Assembly: GCA_019054805.1 (NCBI GenBank)
Contig: JAHQIY010000001.1
Coordinates: 11,112,501-11,176,500, forward strand
Direction: 5' to 3'
DNA length: 64,000 bases
Source of the DNA: Brachionus manjavacas
Taxonomy: Eukaryota > Rotifera > Eurotatoria > Ploima > Brachionidae
Part shown: piece after piece, positions 13,101 to 26,700 of the stretch
Layout: every line of letters starts with the position of its first letter
Position numbering within the stretch: the first letter of the stretch is position 1
The notes under the pieces: generated by a model
What the model was told of the DNA's origin: nothing
The model's database searches: none
What the model saw: only the letters and a program-made list of their open reading frames with translations
Made by a program: the position numbers and the translations under genes

Positions 13101-14014
13101 AAATTGGGAAGAACAATGGAAGTGTACACAAAAACTAGAAATATTGACAGACAAATTAAAAAAAGCGTTAAACGAACTGGAACTAGAAAAAAAGAAAACT
13201 GAAAAGTAATTTTAAATTCAATTTAAAAATTAAACACTTTTAATAAAAACATTTAAAGTCTTTTGTATTCGGTCTTACCGCCTTCTATAGCACAACAATT
13301 GAAACAAAATAAACCAGTGATGCCAGCTCGCTACGAGCAAGTGTCATTGATGTTTTGTGGTATCCAAGATTTTGGCGATATTTGTGCAAAATATTCAAAC
13401 GATTCGCAGCACATTGTGAATCTATTGAATACTGTATTTACTAAATTTGATGAGAAAATAACAAAATATCCTGAAATTTATAAAGTTGAAACAGTTGGCG
13501 ATAAATACATGGCAGTTTGTGGTCTACCGGAAAAAGTTGACTTTCATACCAAGCATCTGTGCTTGGCCGCTTTGGATATAATGGATTGTGTTGCGGAAAT
13601 TCAATACAAACAGGAAAAAATAGTGATCACAATTGGCATTAATTGCGGAGAAATTGTGACTGGCGTAATAGGAAAACGCATGCCAAGATTTTGTTTGTTT
13701 GGAGACACAGTTAATTTAACTTCAAGATGCGAAAGCACTGGAATCAAAGGAAGGATAAACGTATCCGAGTTCGCATACGAGTACGCTTCTTCTCAAATAA
13801 AATTTAATAAATTTAAATATCTCTTTTAAGGAATTTAATCAAACCGGATTATTTTGATCCATCTTTTAATCTTGAATACAGAGGAGAAGTGCAAATGAAA
13901 GGAAAACCTAGACCCATAAAAATGTGGCTTCTTTCCAGAAAAGTGAACATATTAAATAATGAAAATATTTATCAATGTCCTTTTTCAGCAAAATTTAGCA
14001 AATTTAATCTCTGA
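10148..14014 (+). CDS. GUCY1B1: Soluble guanylate cyclase beta subunit
   Basis: Exons 10148-10221, 10269-10369, 10423-10584, 10643-10855, 12549-12987, 13035-13205, 13259-13780 and 13831-14014 give 621 residues. Only the initiator Met is missing, presumably in an unplaced upstream exon, since the first exon starts at [12 protein letters not shown]. Human beta1 is 619 residues. The N-terminal H-NOX haem domain has the proximal-histidine segment [14 protein letters not shown] and the haem-propionate motif Y-x-S-x-R (YYSDR). Then come the H-NOXA/PAS region, a coiled coil ([20 protein letters not shown]) and the cyclase domain ([40 protein letters not shown]). The first metal-binding Asp of alpha subunits is absent (MFCGIQDF), as expected for beta. 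With an alpha partner it makes cGMP in response to NO. Intron 4 is about 1.7 kb and carries a MITE; the others are short. Confidence 0.93.
11237..11638. mobile_element. TA-flanked MITE in sGC beta intron
   Basis: Left end ACGGGTATTGAAAAAAG and right end, read on minus, ACGGGTGTTCAAAAAAA form inverted repeats that stay similar through TTCAAAATTTTGA and beyond (about 40 bases). A TA dinucleotide sits on both sides (11235-11236 and 11639-11640), as expected for a Tc1/mariner-type target duplication. There is no coding capacity. It lies wholly inside the 10856-12548 intron. Confidence 0.75.
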
Positions 14015-14201
14015 ATTATTTTTCGTTTTGAGATTTTGTGGAATTTTGAATTGTTTTCTTCATAAAAAATGTTTTTCTTTTAATTTTTCTAGTTAAAAAA
14101 TGGTCTTGTAGATTTATGTTTACTGTGATGTATGTCTAAAGCATGCCTAAATTTATTTAAAAAAAAATAAATAGAAAATTTGGGCACTACTAAATAATTT
14201 T

Positions 14202-14516
14202 AAAGGGGTGTATCCATTAAGAGTCCATTTTTTCTCTAGCTTTAAGTTTGTTCTAGTGTAAGAAGACAAATTTTAGCTAATTTTGAAGCTCTTGTAAAGA
14301 CTAAAAAAATGCAAAGCTCTTTAATTTTTTAAGTTTGCCTTTGATCTTAAAAATGGTACAAAAGGAATAGCTGAAAATTTCTAGCAGTATTTTTAAGGTA
14401 AAAGACAAACTTAAATTCAAAATTAAGAGCTTCAAAATTAGCTGTAATTTATCTTCTAACACTAGGAGAAGCTTAAAGCTAGAGATAAAATGGACTCTTA
14501 TTGAACATACCCCTTT
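14202..14516. mobile_element. Long-TIR fold-back MITE
   Basis: The two halves are inverted copies for over 100 bases. The left begins AAAGGGGTGTATCCATTAAG and the right, on minus, AAAGGGGTATGTTCAATAAG; both continue with AGTCCATTTT, TCTCTAGCTTTAAG and AGCTAATTTTGAAGCTC. The centre is AT-rich with no frame. Target duplication is uncertain. It lies just downstream of sGC beta. Confidence 0.75.
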
Positions 14517-16103
14517 ATAATGCTTCTTTTAAAAATTATTTATTAGTCAAAGAAAAGAGTCATTTAATTTTTTGATATAATCGACATCAAAAATTTCTAA
14601 AATAATATTTAAATAAATGAATGAAAAAAATAATTACCATTTTTAATATCTTATTCAACCAGAATTAAACTATTTTGATTTCATATTGTCTCTTTATTTC
14701 GAAACAAATATGGAACTATTTTGATATATCGATTTGTATTAGAGTTGGTAGATAGAACTGCAGTAAAAATTCATTTTTAAAATTGTTTGAAAATAACCCA
14801 AAATTGACATTTAAAAGATAACCCTCACAAAAATGAATACCTCAAATCTGATTAATATTAGTTGATTTTTTTTCACAGGAGATTTTGTTTTGAGAAGATT
14901 TTAAAAATTAAAAATTAAAATATCTGTTAACATTTTTTAAAAGTCAAAAACAAAATTATATAAAACTGATGTGACTTTGACCGTCAAGTCCTTTTGAAAA
15001 ATCAAATCCAAATCAAGTCAAATTTGATTATATTTTCTTTCATATTAAAATTTGAATAGATATGTATTAGATATACTCTTAATTAATGAAATTAAATATT
15101 TTTTTTTTAAATTTATTATTATTATCTTTGTGATCTATTTTTATATGATAAATTTGAAAAAAGTCTTTCAAATGGAACTGATGATGCATATGAAGAAAAT
15201 TAAGTATTTGACTTTAACGCTATTAATTCAATTTAATTGCTCCAAATAATTATTAAAAAATTAAATATTTTAGCAATTAAATTTCTAAGTATTTAAATTA
15301 TTAAATTTCTTTTATGTTTGGATTCTGATAATTAAGACAATTTTCTATCGCTTAACACAAAAAAAATTCTATGATTGAAAATGACTCTAAAAAAAAGTTG
15401 ACGTCCGAAACGATATAATCTTTTATTGTTGGATGCTGCTTGGATTATCGTCTTGTTTGGATTAAGGAAATTCCTAATTTTTAAGTAAAATTACAAAAAT
15501 ATAATATTTATTAAAATAAAAATTTAATGAAATTTAAATGCGTTAAGTACTGTTTGGGAAAATTTAAATATAAGATGAATTGCATTAGAGTCCATGTCTG
15601 TAGGCAACACTAAACATTAGAATTTAAAATCTAATGAATAGCTTTTAATTCCTTTTCACTAGTTTAGTTTGAAATATTAACATTTTGTTCTAATTTTTTG
15701 TTCATACAGCTAAATTCTCTTTTAACATTTTTACTAATTTTCATGTCATTATGTTATCCTATTTTTAATTTTCAAATTGACAATAATTTTATAGCTGCAA
15801 ATTAGTTAATTAAGTCGGTAAAAAGGTTTTTTCCTTTAAAAATTATTAATTAGTCAGTTCAAAAAGTATAATTGTCAGTTAATAAGCTTTTTATACTGAA
15901 TTATTTCTTTAAACATGCTACGTTGTTTAGTATTTTTAAAAGTTTAAAGATTTTAAATCGGTCATCCTCAAACACATGTCTGATGAAACTTTTTTACGAG
16001 ACTTTTTTTTCGGCAATTTATATATTAATTTTAAAATATATAAATTGGTAATATTGTACGTAAATATTGTTAATTAAATATTCAAAAAATTCCCGACTTA
16101 ATT

Positions 16104-16200
16104 TTTTTTGATCTCGATTTTTTTACAGTGAATTGAAATTTATACTAAAATTATTTTTTGTTTACTGATCTCTTTAAAACAAAAAAATTAGAATAAAATT
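16104..16200. repeat. Direct repeat unit A, copy 1
   Basis: About 95 bases are nearly repeated at 17609-17706. Shared blocks include GAATTGAAATTTATAC, TTGTTTACTGATC and TTAAAACAAAAAAA. The copies are in the same orientation, 1.5 kb apart, and differ by scattered substitutions. Confidence 0.7.
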
Positions 16201-16580
16201 AATTTGTTTATCCATAATTATTTAAGTACTTTATTGCTAATGTTGAATATTCCAATATTGAATTTTTTTATCAATGCTGATTATTATTGTTTTCCTAGAC
16301 TTCTAGAAAAATGAAAAATTAAAGAGACATTTTTAACCTGTCAAATAGCAAAATTAAATGTGTCTATGGTATTTAGTCCTTAATAAAAAAACAATTTCTA
16401 AGCAAATTATTTTATTTAACAGAAACAGAATTGGAACTTTTAATTGTTGTAATATGACATAAAGATTGAAAAGAAAAATCTCTATGAAAAAAAGAAAAAA
16501 AAATTATCTGTTTGTATAATATTTAATTTCTGTCTTTTTTTTTTCATTTTTATTTATTTTTTTATTTATAATTTATAAAC

Positions 16581-16623
16581 TGCGCCTCATTGGCGACTTA
16601 AAAAAAACAAAATAAATAAAAAT
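16581..16623 (+). repeat. Hairpin plus (AAATA)n tail, copy 3
   Basis: Hairpin CGCCTCATTGGCG at 16583-16595, then an A-rich tail with AAATAAATAAA, after a T-rich tract. The architecture is the same as copies 1 and 2 but the stem sequence is different. Confidence 0.5.
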
Positions 16624-16680
16624 CTTATTATATATTTTATGTCCAATATAATATATTATAATCGAGGAAAAAAAATTTTT

Positions 16681-16727
16681 AATATTTAAAAGTTGTTTAT
16701 TTTTTTAACAAGTATCTATTTAATATC
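16681..16727. repeat. Direct repeat unit B, copy 1
   Basis: About 45 bases (AATATTTAAAAGTTGTTTAT onward) recur at 16829-16875 in the same orientation with four or five differences. This is a local tandem-type duplication with a period of about 148 bases. Confidence 0.65.
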
Positions 16728-16828
16728 AATTTTAAATATTTCTGGAAAAAAAATTTGGAATTCTACTTTTAATTAATTCTGGGATGCTTCAAAAGTTTTA
16801 TTGAAGAAATCAAGAGGAGAATAATTTA

Positions 16829-16875
16829 AATATTTACAAGTTGTTTATTTTTTTAACAACTATCTATTTTAATTA
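16829..16875. repeat. Direct repeat unit B, copy 2
   Basis: Partner of 16681-16727; it shares TTGTTTATTTTTTTAACAA and TATCTATTT. Confidence 0.65.
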
Positions 16876-17608
16876 ATAAAAGTCATTGTTTTTTACAATG
16901 ATATTTTGAAACATTAAACAAAAAACTTTAAATAATCAATAGTCCTCCTTACTGTTTACCTAAAGCACCTCTTGCTTTCGACATTCTTAAGCCGTCGGTT
17001 CCATCGCCACACGAATGTATCTTGTACGTATTATGAAATTGTTACAAATAATATGAAATAATATGAAACTTTCAGTCTTTTTCACTCATTCGTGGGATGA
17101 GTGACTTACATTTGAATATTGTACATTTTAAAATTATATTGGCATAAAATATTATGAACAAAGATTAAATATTGTGGACAGAAATTATAACATTAATTTG
17201 AGAGAAAAAAAAGTCTTAATAAAATTAATTTGTTTAGTCAAAAATTAAATGTTTTAGCAGCGCGGGCAAATAAAAGCCGAAAAAAAAGCTGCCATTTTGT
17301 CAATTTTGTCAATATTTTTTTTGTTGGAACATACTGTGTCAATTGAGTCATTCAAAAAAAATTCAAAGAATTTTCAAGCTAAAAATTTTATTAGAAACGA
17401 TCTTGATTAAGTTTGAATTTATTGTTAATTAATATCACCAAATGATAATAAAAAAAATGATTGTCTCAAATTATTTAGGCTATATTAGAGCCAGGATAGA
17501 AAAATGAATTGACAATATAAAAAACACAATTCGTTTAAAATAATAATAATAACAAAGCTTAATTCTAAAATATCAAAAAAGGGTCATTCCAGGATTTATT
17601 TTTACAAA

Positions 17609-17706
17609 ATTTTTTTGATCACGATTTTTTACAGAGAATTGAAATTTATACAAAAATTATTTCTTGTTTACTGATCGCCTTAAAACAAAAAAAAATAGAA
17701 TAAAAG
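17609..17706. repeat. Direct repeat unit A, copy 2
   Basis: Partner of 16104-16200. It ends about 20 bases from the PDS5 stop codon, so it falls in the likely 3' UTR of that gene. Confidence 0.7.
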
Positions 17707-17724
17707 AAAATATTAATTTATAAG

Positions 17725-20700
17725 TTACTTTTGCCTTAATGAGTATGAAGGGGAATCAATAGAAGACTTGGTTGAACATTTATTTACGTTTAATTTTGGA
17801 GACTCGTCATTTTTCGAATTTTTATTCATTTGTCTTGCTGAACTTCTGGTGGCTTTTTTTTCGGCAATTTCTTCAGCTTCATCCTCTTTTTCCAAATCTT
17901 GTTTCTCTATTGCTTCGTCATCTTTTTCTATATCTTTATCTTTATCTTCTTCCATATCAATTTCATTTTCTTTTTCTTCCTCACTTTCGGTAGATTTCTT
18001 TTCATCAATAACTTTTCTTGATTTCCTAGCTGAAGGACTTTTTTTAGGACTAGTTAATTTTGAACTTCTCGTGCTTCGAGTCGGCCTAGATGGACTTTTT
18101 TCTTCGTTTTCTTCATTTTCTGATTTTTTATCATCGCTAATGTTGGAATCAGTAAGTCTTTTTTTGGAAGCTGGTCGTGGCACAGACTCATCATCACTTT
18201 GTTTAGATTTTTCTGGTGAAAATGAATCTTTTTGAGAATTAAGTGATTTTCTGATATCGCTCAAAACCATATCTTCATCATCAGAATCTTCTACATCATC
18301 TTTTTCTTTGGCTTTCCTTTTTTTTCCAAGCGGAATAATCTGTATGCGTGAACTTGTTTTTTTTGTTTCATCAGGTATTTCTGAAATATTGGTTAATTGA
18401 CTCGTATGGTCCAAATGATGTTCTTCAGTTATTTTTGTACTTTCGGTTTGTTTGAAAAGTTCCTCTACTTCCTTGTTCACTTCGTGATCTTGCTCTTCAT
18501 TGCCGTTTTCTCTTGGTGTAAAAAATCCACCTGGAAGATTTACATCAAATTGGCATTCTTTATTTGTCAAATAGTTGGTATTTTTTGAATAGATGTGAAA
18601 TAAGAATATTTCACATATAAATACTAGACTCTAAATTTAAAAAAAAAATTTAAATTTTCGATTTTTAAAATCAAATTTAAGTACTTTATTGAAAATGTAT
18701 AAATTTTGGAAGGCGGTCTTGTTCATTGACTTGTTTTCTGCTTTTTTCAGCTGAGAGACTGCACTAGAAGCTAGGCCATCATCGCTCGATTTGATTTTAT
18801 TGAGTATTTTTTTAATCAATGCAATTTGATAACCATCAGGATTTTCGATTAAAGGTTCAAGAATCAAAAATAAGCATCTTTTCAAATTAAAATAGAAAAC
18901 TAAATAATTTTTTTTCTTTTCAAAATTTACTCTTTGATTTGTTTAACTTTGTGGTCGTCTTTGAGAGAGTCGATTTTTATATTATGAGCCATGAGACTAA
19001 CAGCGTATGGTAAACACATTTCTGGTAATATTCGATCTAGAAAAATCAAAGTAACTAGAATTTTAAATTTAATTCAAGTATTAATTTACTTTTTTGAGCA
19101 GATGATTGTTTTGATTCTTTTGACTCTAATTGACGATACTGCTTAATCAATGAAGCATAAATTTTTTTAACTTTCATTTTTCGTTCTTTATTTGGATCTA
19201 ATCCACAAAGAGCAAAAACACCCATGTAATAATGCGGCAATTTGTTTGTTTTAAGAGGTTTTGTCAACTTTTTGATCATTATATCCTTTACATTATTGAC
19301 TGGGTCCTTGATTTTTTATCAAATTCATTATTAATAATAATTTACTTCTTTTTTAAATTTTACAATTATTAATTTAGCTAAGACATGAAAATATTCGGCT
19401 GTAATTAGTTGTTTGAAGCATGGTTCTTGAGCTAGCTTGATCAGTTGGGAACCACATGTCACTCTGATACGAGACCGTTCAGCCTCACTTGAAAAAATTA
19501 AAATTTTAAATAGTTTATTTTTTAAACTAACATTGTTACCAAACAATCACTGTATTTTTAGACTCTTCTGCTTCTTCATTATTTACTTGCTTTCTATATG
19601 ATTCAGGTGCATTATCTCTAATGAGTTTAATCATTATTCTAATAGTAAACAGAATATTTGAACATTCCGATTTTAGTCCAAGACACCATCTTACAACCAG
19701 TTTTATAGCTTCAAGCTAAAATTAAAATCTTTTAAAATATTATTCATTCATTAAGTGCTTGTAAATTTTAAGCTCTTTTTTAATAATTTATTAATTTGTT
19801 CCTTCATTAGTTGATTAAAAGACAGAAATACTTATTTATATTCAACTATTAATTTTCAATGTATGGCAGCTTTTTTTTTCATTTAGATTTTTCTTTTCAA
19901 TTTTAATCTCATAAAGGCCAAAGATTAAAAGTTTCAATTCTGCTTAATCAAATAAAATCAAATAATTTAATTAGACATTGATTTTTTATTAAAGACTAAA
20001 TATCATTAACTCGTTTAATTTTGATATCTGACAGGATTTTTTTTTCAAACTTTCGTGCAACATAATTCAGAAAGTATTAATGACAACAACGCTTTTAAAC
20101 TAATTTGATCACTTTTTTCATGTTTTTATTTATATCCAATTTTATTCTATCATCTAAATTTATATCAATTTTTCTTTTTAATGCGGGCTCAAACGAAGGC
20201 CTTGCACCATTCAGACCTGCCCTAGGATCACCCCATAAATTATTTTTTAAATAAATAAATAAATAATGACAACAAGAAATAGTCAATTATGTATTTTCCA
20301 ATTTATGTTTAATGAGTCTTTTTCTTAGCATTTTAATTTTAAAAAATTCCAAAATAAAATTCTAATGAGAAAAAAATCTCTATATAAACATGTTATATTA
20401 AATGCCTACATTTTTACTTTTTAGAAAAACTGGAAAAAAATTGAAATGAGATTTTTGTTAAGCTCTAAAACTAAATCTGCAAAATGAATCAGCTAATAAA
20501 ACTTCTTTAATTCTTTAATTTAATTTGAATGATTTTCAAATGCAAAAAGTAATTAGCAGGCTTTAAGAGTTTTCGCAGAGTAAAAAGCTTAAAAAGCTAA
20601 AAAATTCTTGTGGTCTAGAATAGTGGAATTGAAATATACTTTAGTTTTTGTATAGTAGCAGAAGAATTTTTGACATATCCATGGTCAATAGGTCCAAAAT

Positions 20701-23700
20701 TGTTTTTAAAACTTAAAAAATAATAAAACTTTCTTTCTTTGATCTTTATTAAGTAAAAAATAAATTTTTATTGGAAAATTTGTGTGAGATCAAAATTTTC
20801 ATACGAAAGAAAGTATACGAATTTATAAATTCATCAACCCCAGTATTTCTTTTGGATAATTGAACCTTTTAATTTATTTTAAATTGATTCTTCTAGTATC
20901 CGATCATTTCAACAAACATATTATGGTAAAATAAACTAGAAAAAATATTTGCTTTTACAACTTTTTTTTAGATATAAATAAATTTTCCTAAAAAAGTAAA
21001 TTTTTTACTTAACTCTTTTGGAAATAATAAGATTTTTTTTGTCAAAATTACTTTTTGTCAAATTAATTTTTTTTTGTAAAATTGTTTTCAATAAAATGCA
21101 CCGAAATAAACGTCTGTCTAAAAAAATTTTGTAAAGATAAAGTTGTTTGAATATTTTTTTTGTTTAAAAAAGGTTTTTTTTAGAGAAGAGTTGTTTAAAA
21201 ATCACAAGTCTCAGGTCAAGTCCAAGTCCGGACTTTTATTTATTTTTTTTCACGATGAATATCATGACTAGAAAATTCTTAAAATTTTTTTGAAATAATT
21301 TTAAAATTGTCTTAATCTTAATAACTCGAATTTCCGAGATCCCAAAATCAATTTTTTCTCCGGTTTTAAAAATTATTCAAATAAATTTTCCTGTTTTTCC
21401 ATGTAGAGTAATTATTCATGAACGGAAACGTTCACCAAAATTTTTACCTTCAATTCTCAACTACTGTCACAGCATTTTTTCCAGTCATTTTTATTGATTA
21501 TTTATAAGCTAATTTAATTTATAAGCTAATTAAAATTGTTAAAATAAATTTTTGCTTAATTAGAATATTTGTCAAATCACCACGTAAGTGAGACTACATT
21601 GAAAAAATCTTTGTAATTCTGATCTAGGTAAATTATGGGTCCTTTTTAAACTGAACCCCTGAAATTCTGAATCGAATGGCAATGGGGGAAGGTCAGTTTA
21701 GGTTCAACAGAGTGTCATATTTATAAAAATATAAAACAATTCATTTAAAAAAAAATATAATCTTGTATAAAAACTAATTTGATTTTTAAAAAGTACGGAA
21801 AAATAAAAACTTAAATGACATTTTAAAACTTATAAATATATTTGCTTTTTAAAAAAAGTGGGGGTCAGTGTTTTATTAAGATCCAAAATTATGGGCCACA
21901 ATTTTTAAAATTTCTTTTGAAAAATTTTTTCGAAAAATAGTTAAATCCGTTTTTAGATTTTAGAAAAAAATTTGAAAAAAATCTTTTTTTTGGACTTTTA
22001 ATGTTTTATGTTTTAATGTTTTAATCTTTTAATGAATGAACTTGCACAATCAATTGTGTGCTCATCAGGAATAAAGTTGTCGCGTTGTTGTCGAATGTGC
22101 AGTGTTTAGGGGGTGCACTATTTAAAAAAAAAACTTACCCTTGCTCTTGTAGAAATGGGCAACTCTTCCTCATTTTCACACCACTTCCCGGCCAATTTTA
22201 AATTATTCTAAAAATTTATGTTTAGTTCTTTATATTTGAGCAAATTTCCCTAAAATACTCTTCTTTTGGCTGTAAACGAAGTTGAACTTTCATTTAAAGA
22301 AATGTTCAACGGAGTATCCAAAGGCTGCATTAGGATTTCTTTCACAATCGATTTAGATATGAATTCTTTTATTTCTTTGCCAACCATTTTCGGTATGGCA
22401 TAGCAAATATGACCTAGACTAACTAAACACGATGGAAAAGTTTTCCCGTTTGCTTTTTCAGCCTCTTGGACCAAATCCTAAAGAAATTAAAATTAGCAAA
22501 CTTTTAGAACAGATTTAAATTTCCAATACCGCATATAGATCGTAAAGTATTTGCTGGTTTTTAGGCTGTTCAAAATTTTTGTAAATCAAATTAACTGCGT
22601 GCTTTGCCTGCTTGGTCTTTCCATGTAAACATAAATTTTTCAATTTATCCAAATAATTTTCATTGATTGTGCTAAATTCCTCATCTTCCTCTTTGGTTCT
22701 AGTGTTATTTGAAAAGAACGTGTTGAGCAGTTTCAGTGTAGCGCTAACCACGTTATCTTTTCTACAATTGATGAAACTGAACAATTTTTGATAGGTATTG
22801 GAGTTGTTGAAACCATAATTGCTGTGAATAAGGAACAAATAATTCAAAAGTTTGATGCCTTTTTCGCCATCGTCATCCACATGTCTAATCAAAAGTCTGT
22901 CCACTTGAGGATTTGAAACTTCTGAGCTTTTTATTGTTTCATTGTCTTCTGTTTCCTCGTCAGCCTCAAAGCTATCCATATTTTCTTCGTCATGCTCATT
23001 CTGTTCTTCGTCAGATTCACTTTCGGAATTTTCGTCTTCTCCGCTAGATTCTTCTAGCTTTCCCTTTCGTCCTTTTCTATTTGAAGTTTTGGGCTCTTTT
23101 TTACGGTTTCTTTTGCTCATTAGTCGACGCTGTTTCAGAGTAAGCCGTTGTCTAACCTTGTATTCAATTAATTCAATAAGTCTTTCAATGCATTCTTTAT
23201 CAATAATTATAGAAGACATTCGTTCTATCAAGCGTTTAGCCATGTTCGATTGGGACTGGTTCATTGAACCCAAGTTGGTGAGTATTAGTTGCTGAAAACA
23301 TTAGTTATTTTGAGCTAGAAATATTTTTTTTTTATAAGCTTACAATTAATTGAAGTGATTTGGAACATGAATTGTTTACATTTACCAAGTTTTTGAAATA
23401 ATTTCTTATATTGTGATTCGTTTTGAGAGTGCTAAGGAAAACTTTCATAAAATCGTGGCCCTTAGATGCGTCCAAAAGTTGTTCTTAAGAAACATTAATT
23501 TAAAAAATTTGAAAAGTTTGTTGAAAAATTTTATTTTACGTGAAATTAAAATTATTTCATTGAAACGAGGGTCGCTGAAATCAATCTTAGGATTTTCTTC
23601 AATTTTTTCAATCAATGATTTCATAATTGTATTTAAACTTATAAAAATTTCGTAATAAATGAGATTAAGACCAAATGTGTTTTAATTTGACTTACAATAC

Positions 23701-26700
23701 ACGATTTTTCATTATTTCCATCAATGACCTAAAACAAGATAATTTTGATTTATTAAATTCTAAAATATTTGATAAAAAAAATTGAAAATTAAAGACATTT
23801 TTATTTAATTTAAAAAAAAACTAATTGTAAATTTTTCGAATTATTTCACAAAGAACTTAAAAAAATCTGTACTTAATTTTAAAAAAAATCCATTAAAGAA
23901 TAGAATTAAATTGCCAAAAAAAACAAAAATTTTTTTTTTCCAATTAGTCAATTTTATATCATTTCTATCAGAATTTTAACTGAAAGTCAGTTTAATGACT
24001 GAAAAATATTTCAAATTTTGTTTTTTTTCAATCAAAATACCTTTTTAATCAGGTCGAACAATTAAATTTTAATTGATAAAGTATTAATTTAGCTAAATAT
24101 TTAATAAATTTAAATTTAAATAAAAAATATCTCATAAATATACTTTTATACTTAAAATTCTTACAGCGGTTTTAATAAAAACGTAACGCCAGCGATCCGG
24201 CCGGCCGACCTAAGCGACCTTTGATTTAAATTTTAATTTTATTCTCCTGATCATCAGATTTTGGTTTAAATCAAAGGTATGCCGGCAAGGACGCTTAGGT
24301 CGGCCGGCTAGGTCGCTTAGTTATTTAGAAGTATTTTTCTGATTTACTTTTTGCGTATGTAAAATTGATTTCAATTTACCAAAATATCTTCTCACAATAT
24401 TTTTTTCTCTTTTTACATCACCATATTTATGTATCTTTTTTTAACAACAAGAAATATTAAGAATTTGATTCAACAGCATTTGTTTGCAATTTTTTTAATT
24501 TATGATCTAATTTATAATAAAATGATTTTTTGTTCCAACTTTACCGTCTCTTTTCATTAATTTTTTGTGATAGAAATCCAAAAAATTTGTTAATGATTTA
24601 GCCAAAGTATGCTTGATTTAGGCAATAATTGAACTTTTTGAATTTTTGAGAAAAAAATGCATTACATTAGTTGGCTTTTTAACTAAAAAATATAATTCTT
24701 AAAAAAAGAAGTGATTTATTTTTCATCAAAAAGTTTGTTAAAAAGTCATAGTATGCTGAAAAGATTTTGGGACACACTAAAACAGAAATATTTTATACTT
24801 AAAATAATAATATTTTACCGTAAAACCTTGCAAACTACCCCATGGGGTTCAAACGAGAAAATGGGGGGGTTATAATTTAACAGCAATTTATTCTGTAAAA
24901 TTATTTAAAAAAAAAATAAATTAGAAGCCCGGGCTTATATTGAAATTATTTATTTGAATTGATGGGGTAATACGGAAAAAAGTTTAATATTTGACTGGGC
25001 TTTCAAAGAAAATTTCGGTACTTTTGAAAAAAAATTAATAAAAAAATTAAAAAAAAATATTAAATAATATCATGGGTGTGTATTATTTTTAATAATGCAA
25101 TCCCATGAGACAATATCATAATTATTAAAATTATCCCATGGGGTTATACTGAAAATCTGTTAGTATTATTATAAGAATTTTAATTAATTTTTTAATACAA
25201 CCCCGGTGTAATACAGAATTTTTTTTTTTAAACCCATGGGGTTATATCATATATTATGGTGGGGGGGCTATAGCAAATTACACACTATAACCCCGGGGTA
25301 GTTTGCAAGGTTTTACGGTATATTTAAATTACTTTTAATAAAAACGCAAATTATTTTACCGCATTAAATAGTTTAATTTTAATATTCACCTATTATATCT
25401 TAAATTTTCTAATGCTGTTTATTAAAGTCTGACATAACTAAGTGTTTTAACCCTTATTCCACGAACCACCTAATTTGATATTATCCTTTAATGAAATTAA
25501 TATAACTCTGATCATTAATCAGAAGAAATGGTTGACAAAATCGCCAATAATCAAAATTGAATCCAAACATCAAGAAATTTTGCTTAAATTTTTTTTTCTT
25601 GTGAAAATGTTACAATTTAATAATTTGAAAAAAGGCGAAAAATATTCTTCTAAAAATTTAATTTTTAAAAGCTTACATTATTGAATAATCATCAAAAGTT
25701 GTAAAAGCATAGTACAATTGAGCCATTTTTTCTTTAGCATCTAACGAGTATGGAACAATGCTACTGTTAAGCAATCTTTCTACCAGCAATCTGAAATGTT
25801 TGAGTTAATACAAAAATTAAAAAAATTAAAAATCGAAAAATACTTGTCTTCTATTGATTCTTGAAAATATATTCTCATAATTTTACTCGGTATCCAGTTG
25901 ACAACTTGAACAGTCGCTCGACTTACATTAACTTTAGAGTGAATTTTTTTATACAAGGCAGCTAGACCCTGAAGAGCTGACTTCCTAACTTTAATTTTCA
26001 CATCCAGAGTCCGTTCTTTTAAAACATTTAAAATTTCCAAAGTGATCAAATTGGAATCTTGTTTAATAGCTTTTAGAATTTCTTGGACTACTTCAAATCT
26101 AAGCGATTCTTCTGAATCCAATGATCTATTCTTAATAATTTCGATTATCTGATCTACAATAGAAGAGCCATGTTGATTAATTGCACACAATGATGTTGAA
26201 TCCGCGAGTGCCGAAGATGAGTGTGAGCCTGAAATTGATTTAATCGAAGCCGATTGCTGAATTAAAAAGTCGCATATATGCTGTACACATATTTTTCTAA
26301 TATCTTCATTGGCATCAGCAAACCGCTCCAAATAAGCTTCCCAGAGATTAGGTACTTTTTGGGCCAGAAGCGAATCTTTTTCGCTAAACATCTTAGATAA
26401 TAATTTTGTGTATTCTCTTCTCTCTTTTAAATCATTGCTTTTTAGTTTGTACTCCAATTGAGGCAATAAAAGTTCCAACAATGCGTATCTTATTGAATAA
26501 AGCTCATAAATAATCAAGCAGAGTTTGTCAGATATAAATTGGTTGGCTTGACCATGAACAAAGCTGGTAGTTAACTTGTCTGCGTTCAGCGACGAATTTA
26601 CGCTTTCGTCGCTGCTCGCGCTTGCATTCAAACTTGATGTTATTTGGGGATAAGTTTTTAGCGCTGAGCTGCCACGACTCGTAAGAAGTATATTATTTAA

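Larger units (their letters stand above)
14517..17724. other. Spacer between convergent sGC beta and PDS5
   Basis: No gene was recognised. It contains a hairpin-tail repeat, two direct duplications (16681/16829 and 16104/17609) and a slightly GC-richer patch near 16940-17110 that includes the stem-loop CACTCAT...ATGAGTG. The last 120 bases are probably PDS5 3' UTR. Confidence 0.5.

Noticed and set aside
15052-15249. 65-residue plus-strand frame
   Set aside because: Made almost only of AT-rich codons (Ile, Phe, Lys, Leu) with no motif and no splice partners; expected by chance.
17768-18235. 155-residue Ser/Phe-rich plus-strand frame
   Set aside because: Antisense to the acidic/Ser-rich PDS5 tail; the composition is the mirror image of the real coding strand.
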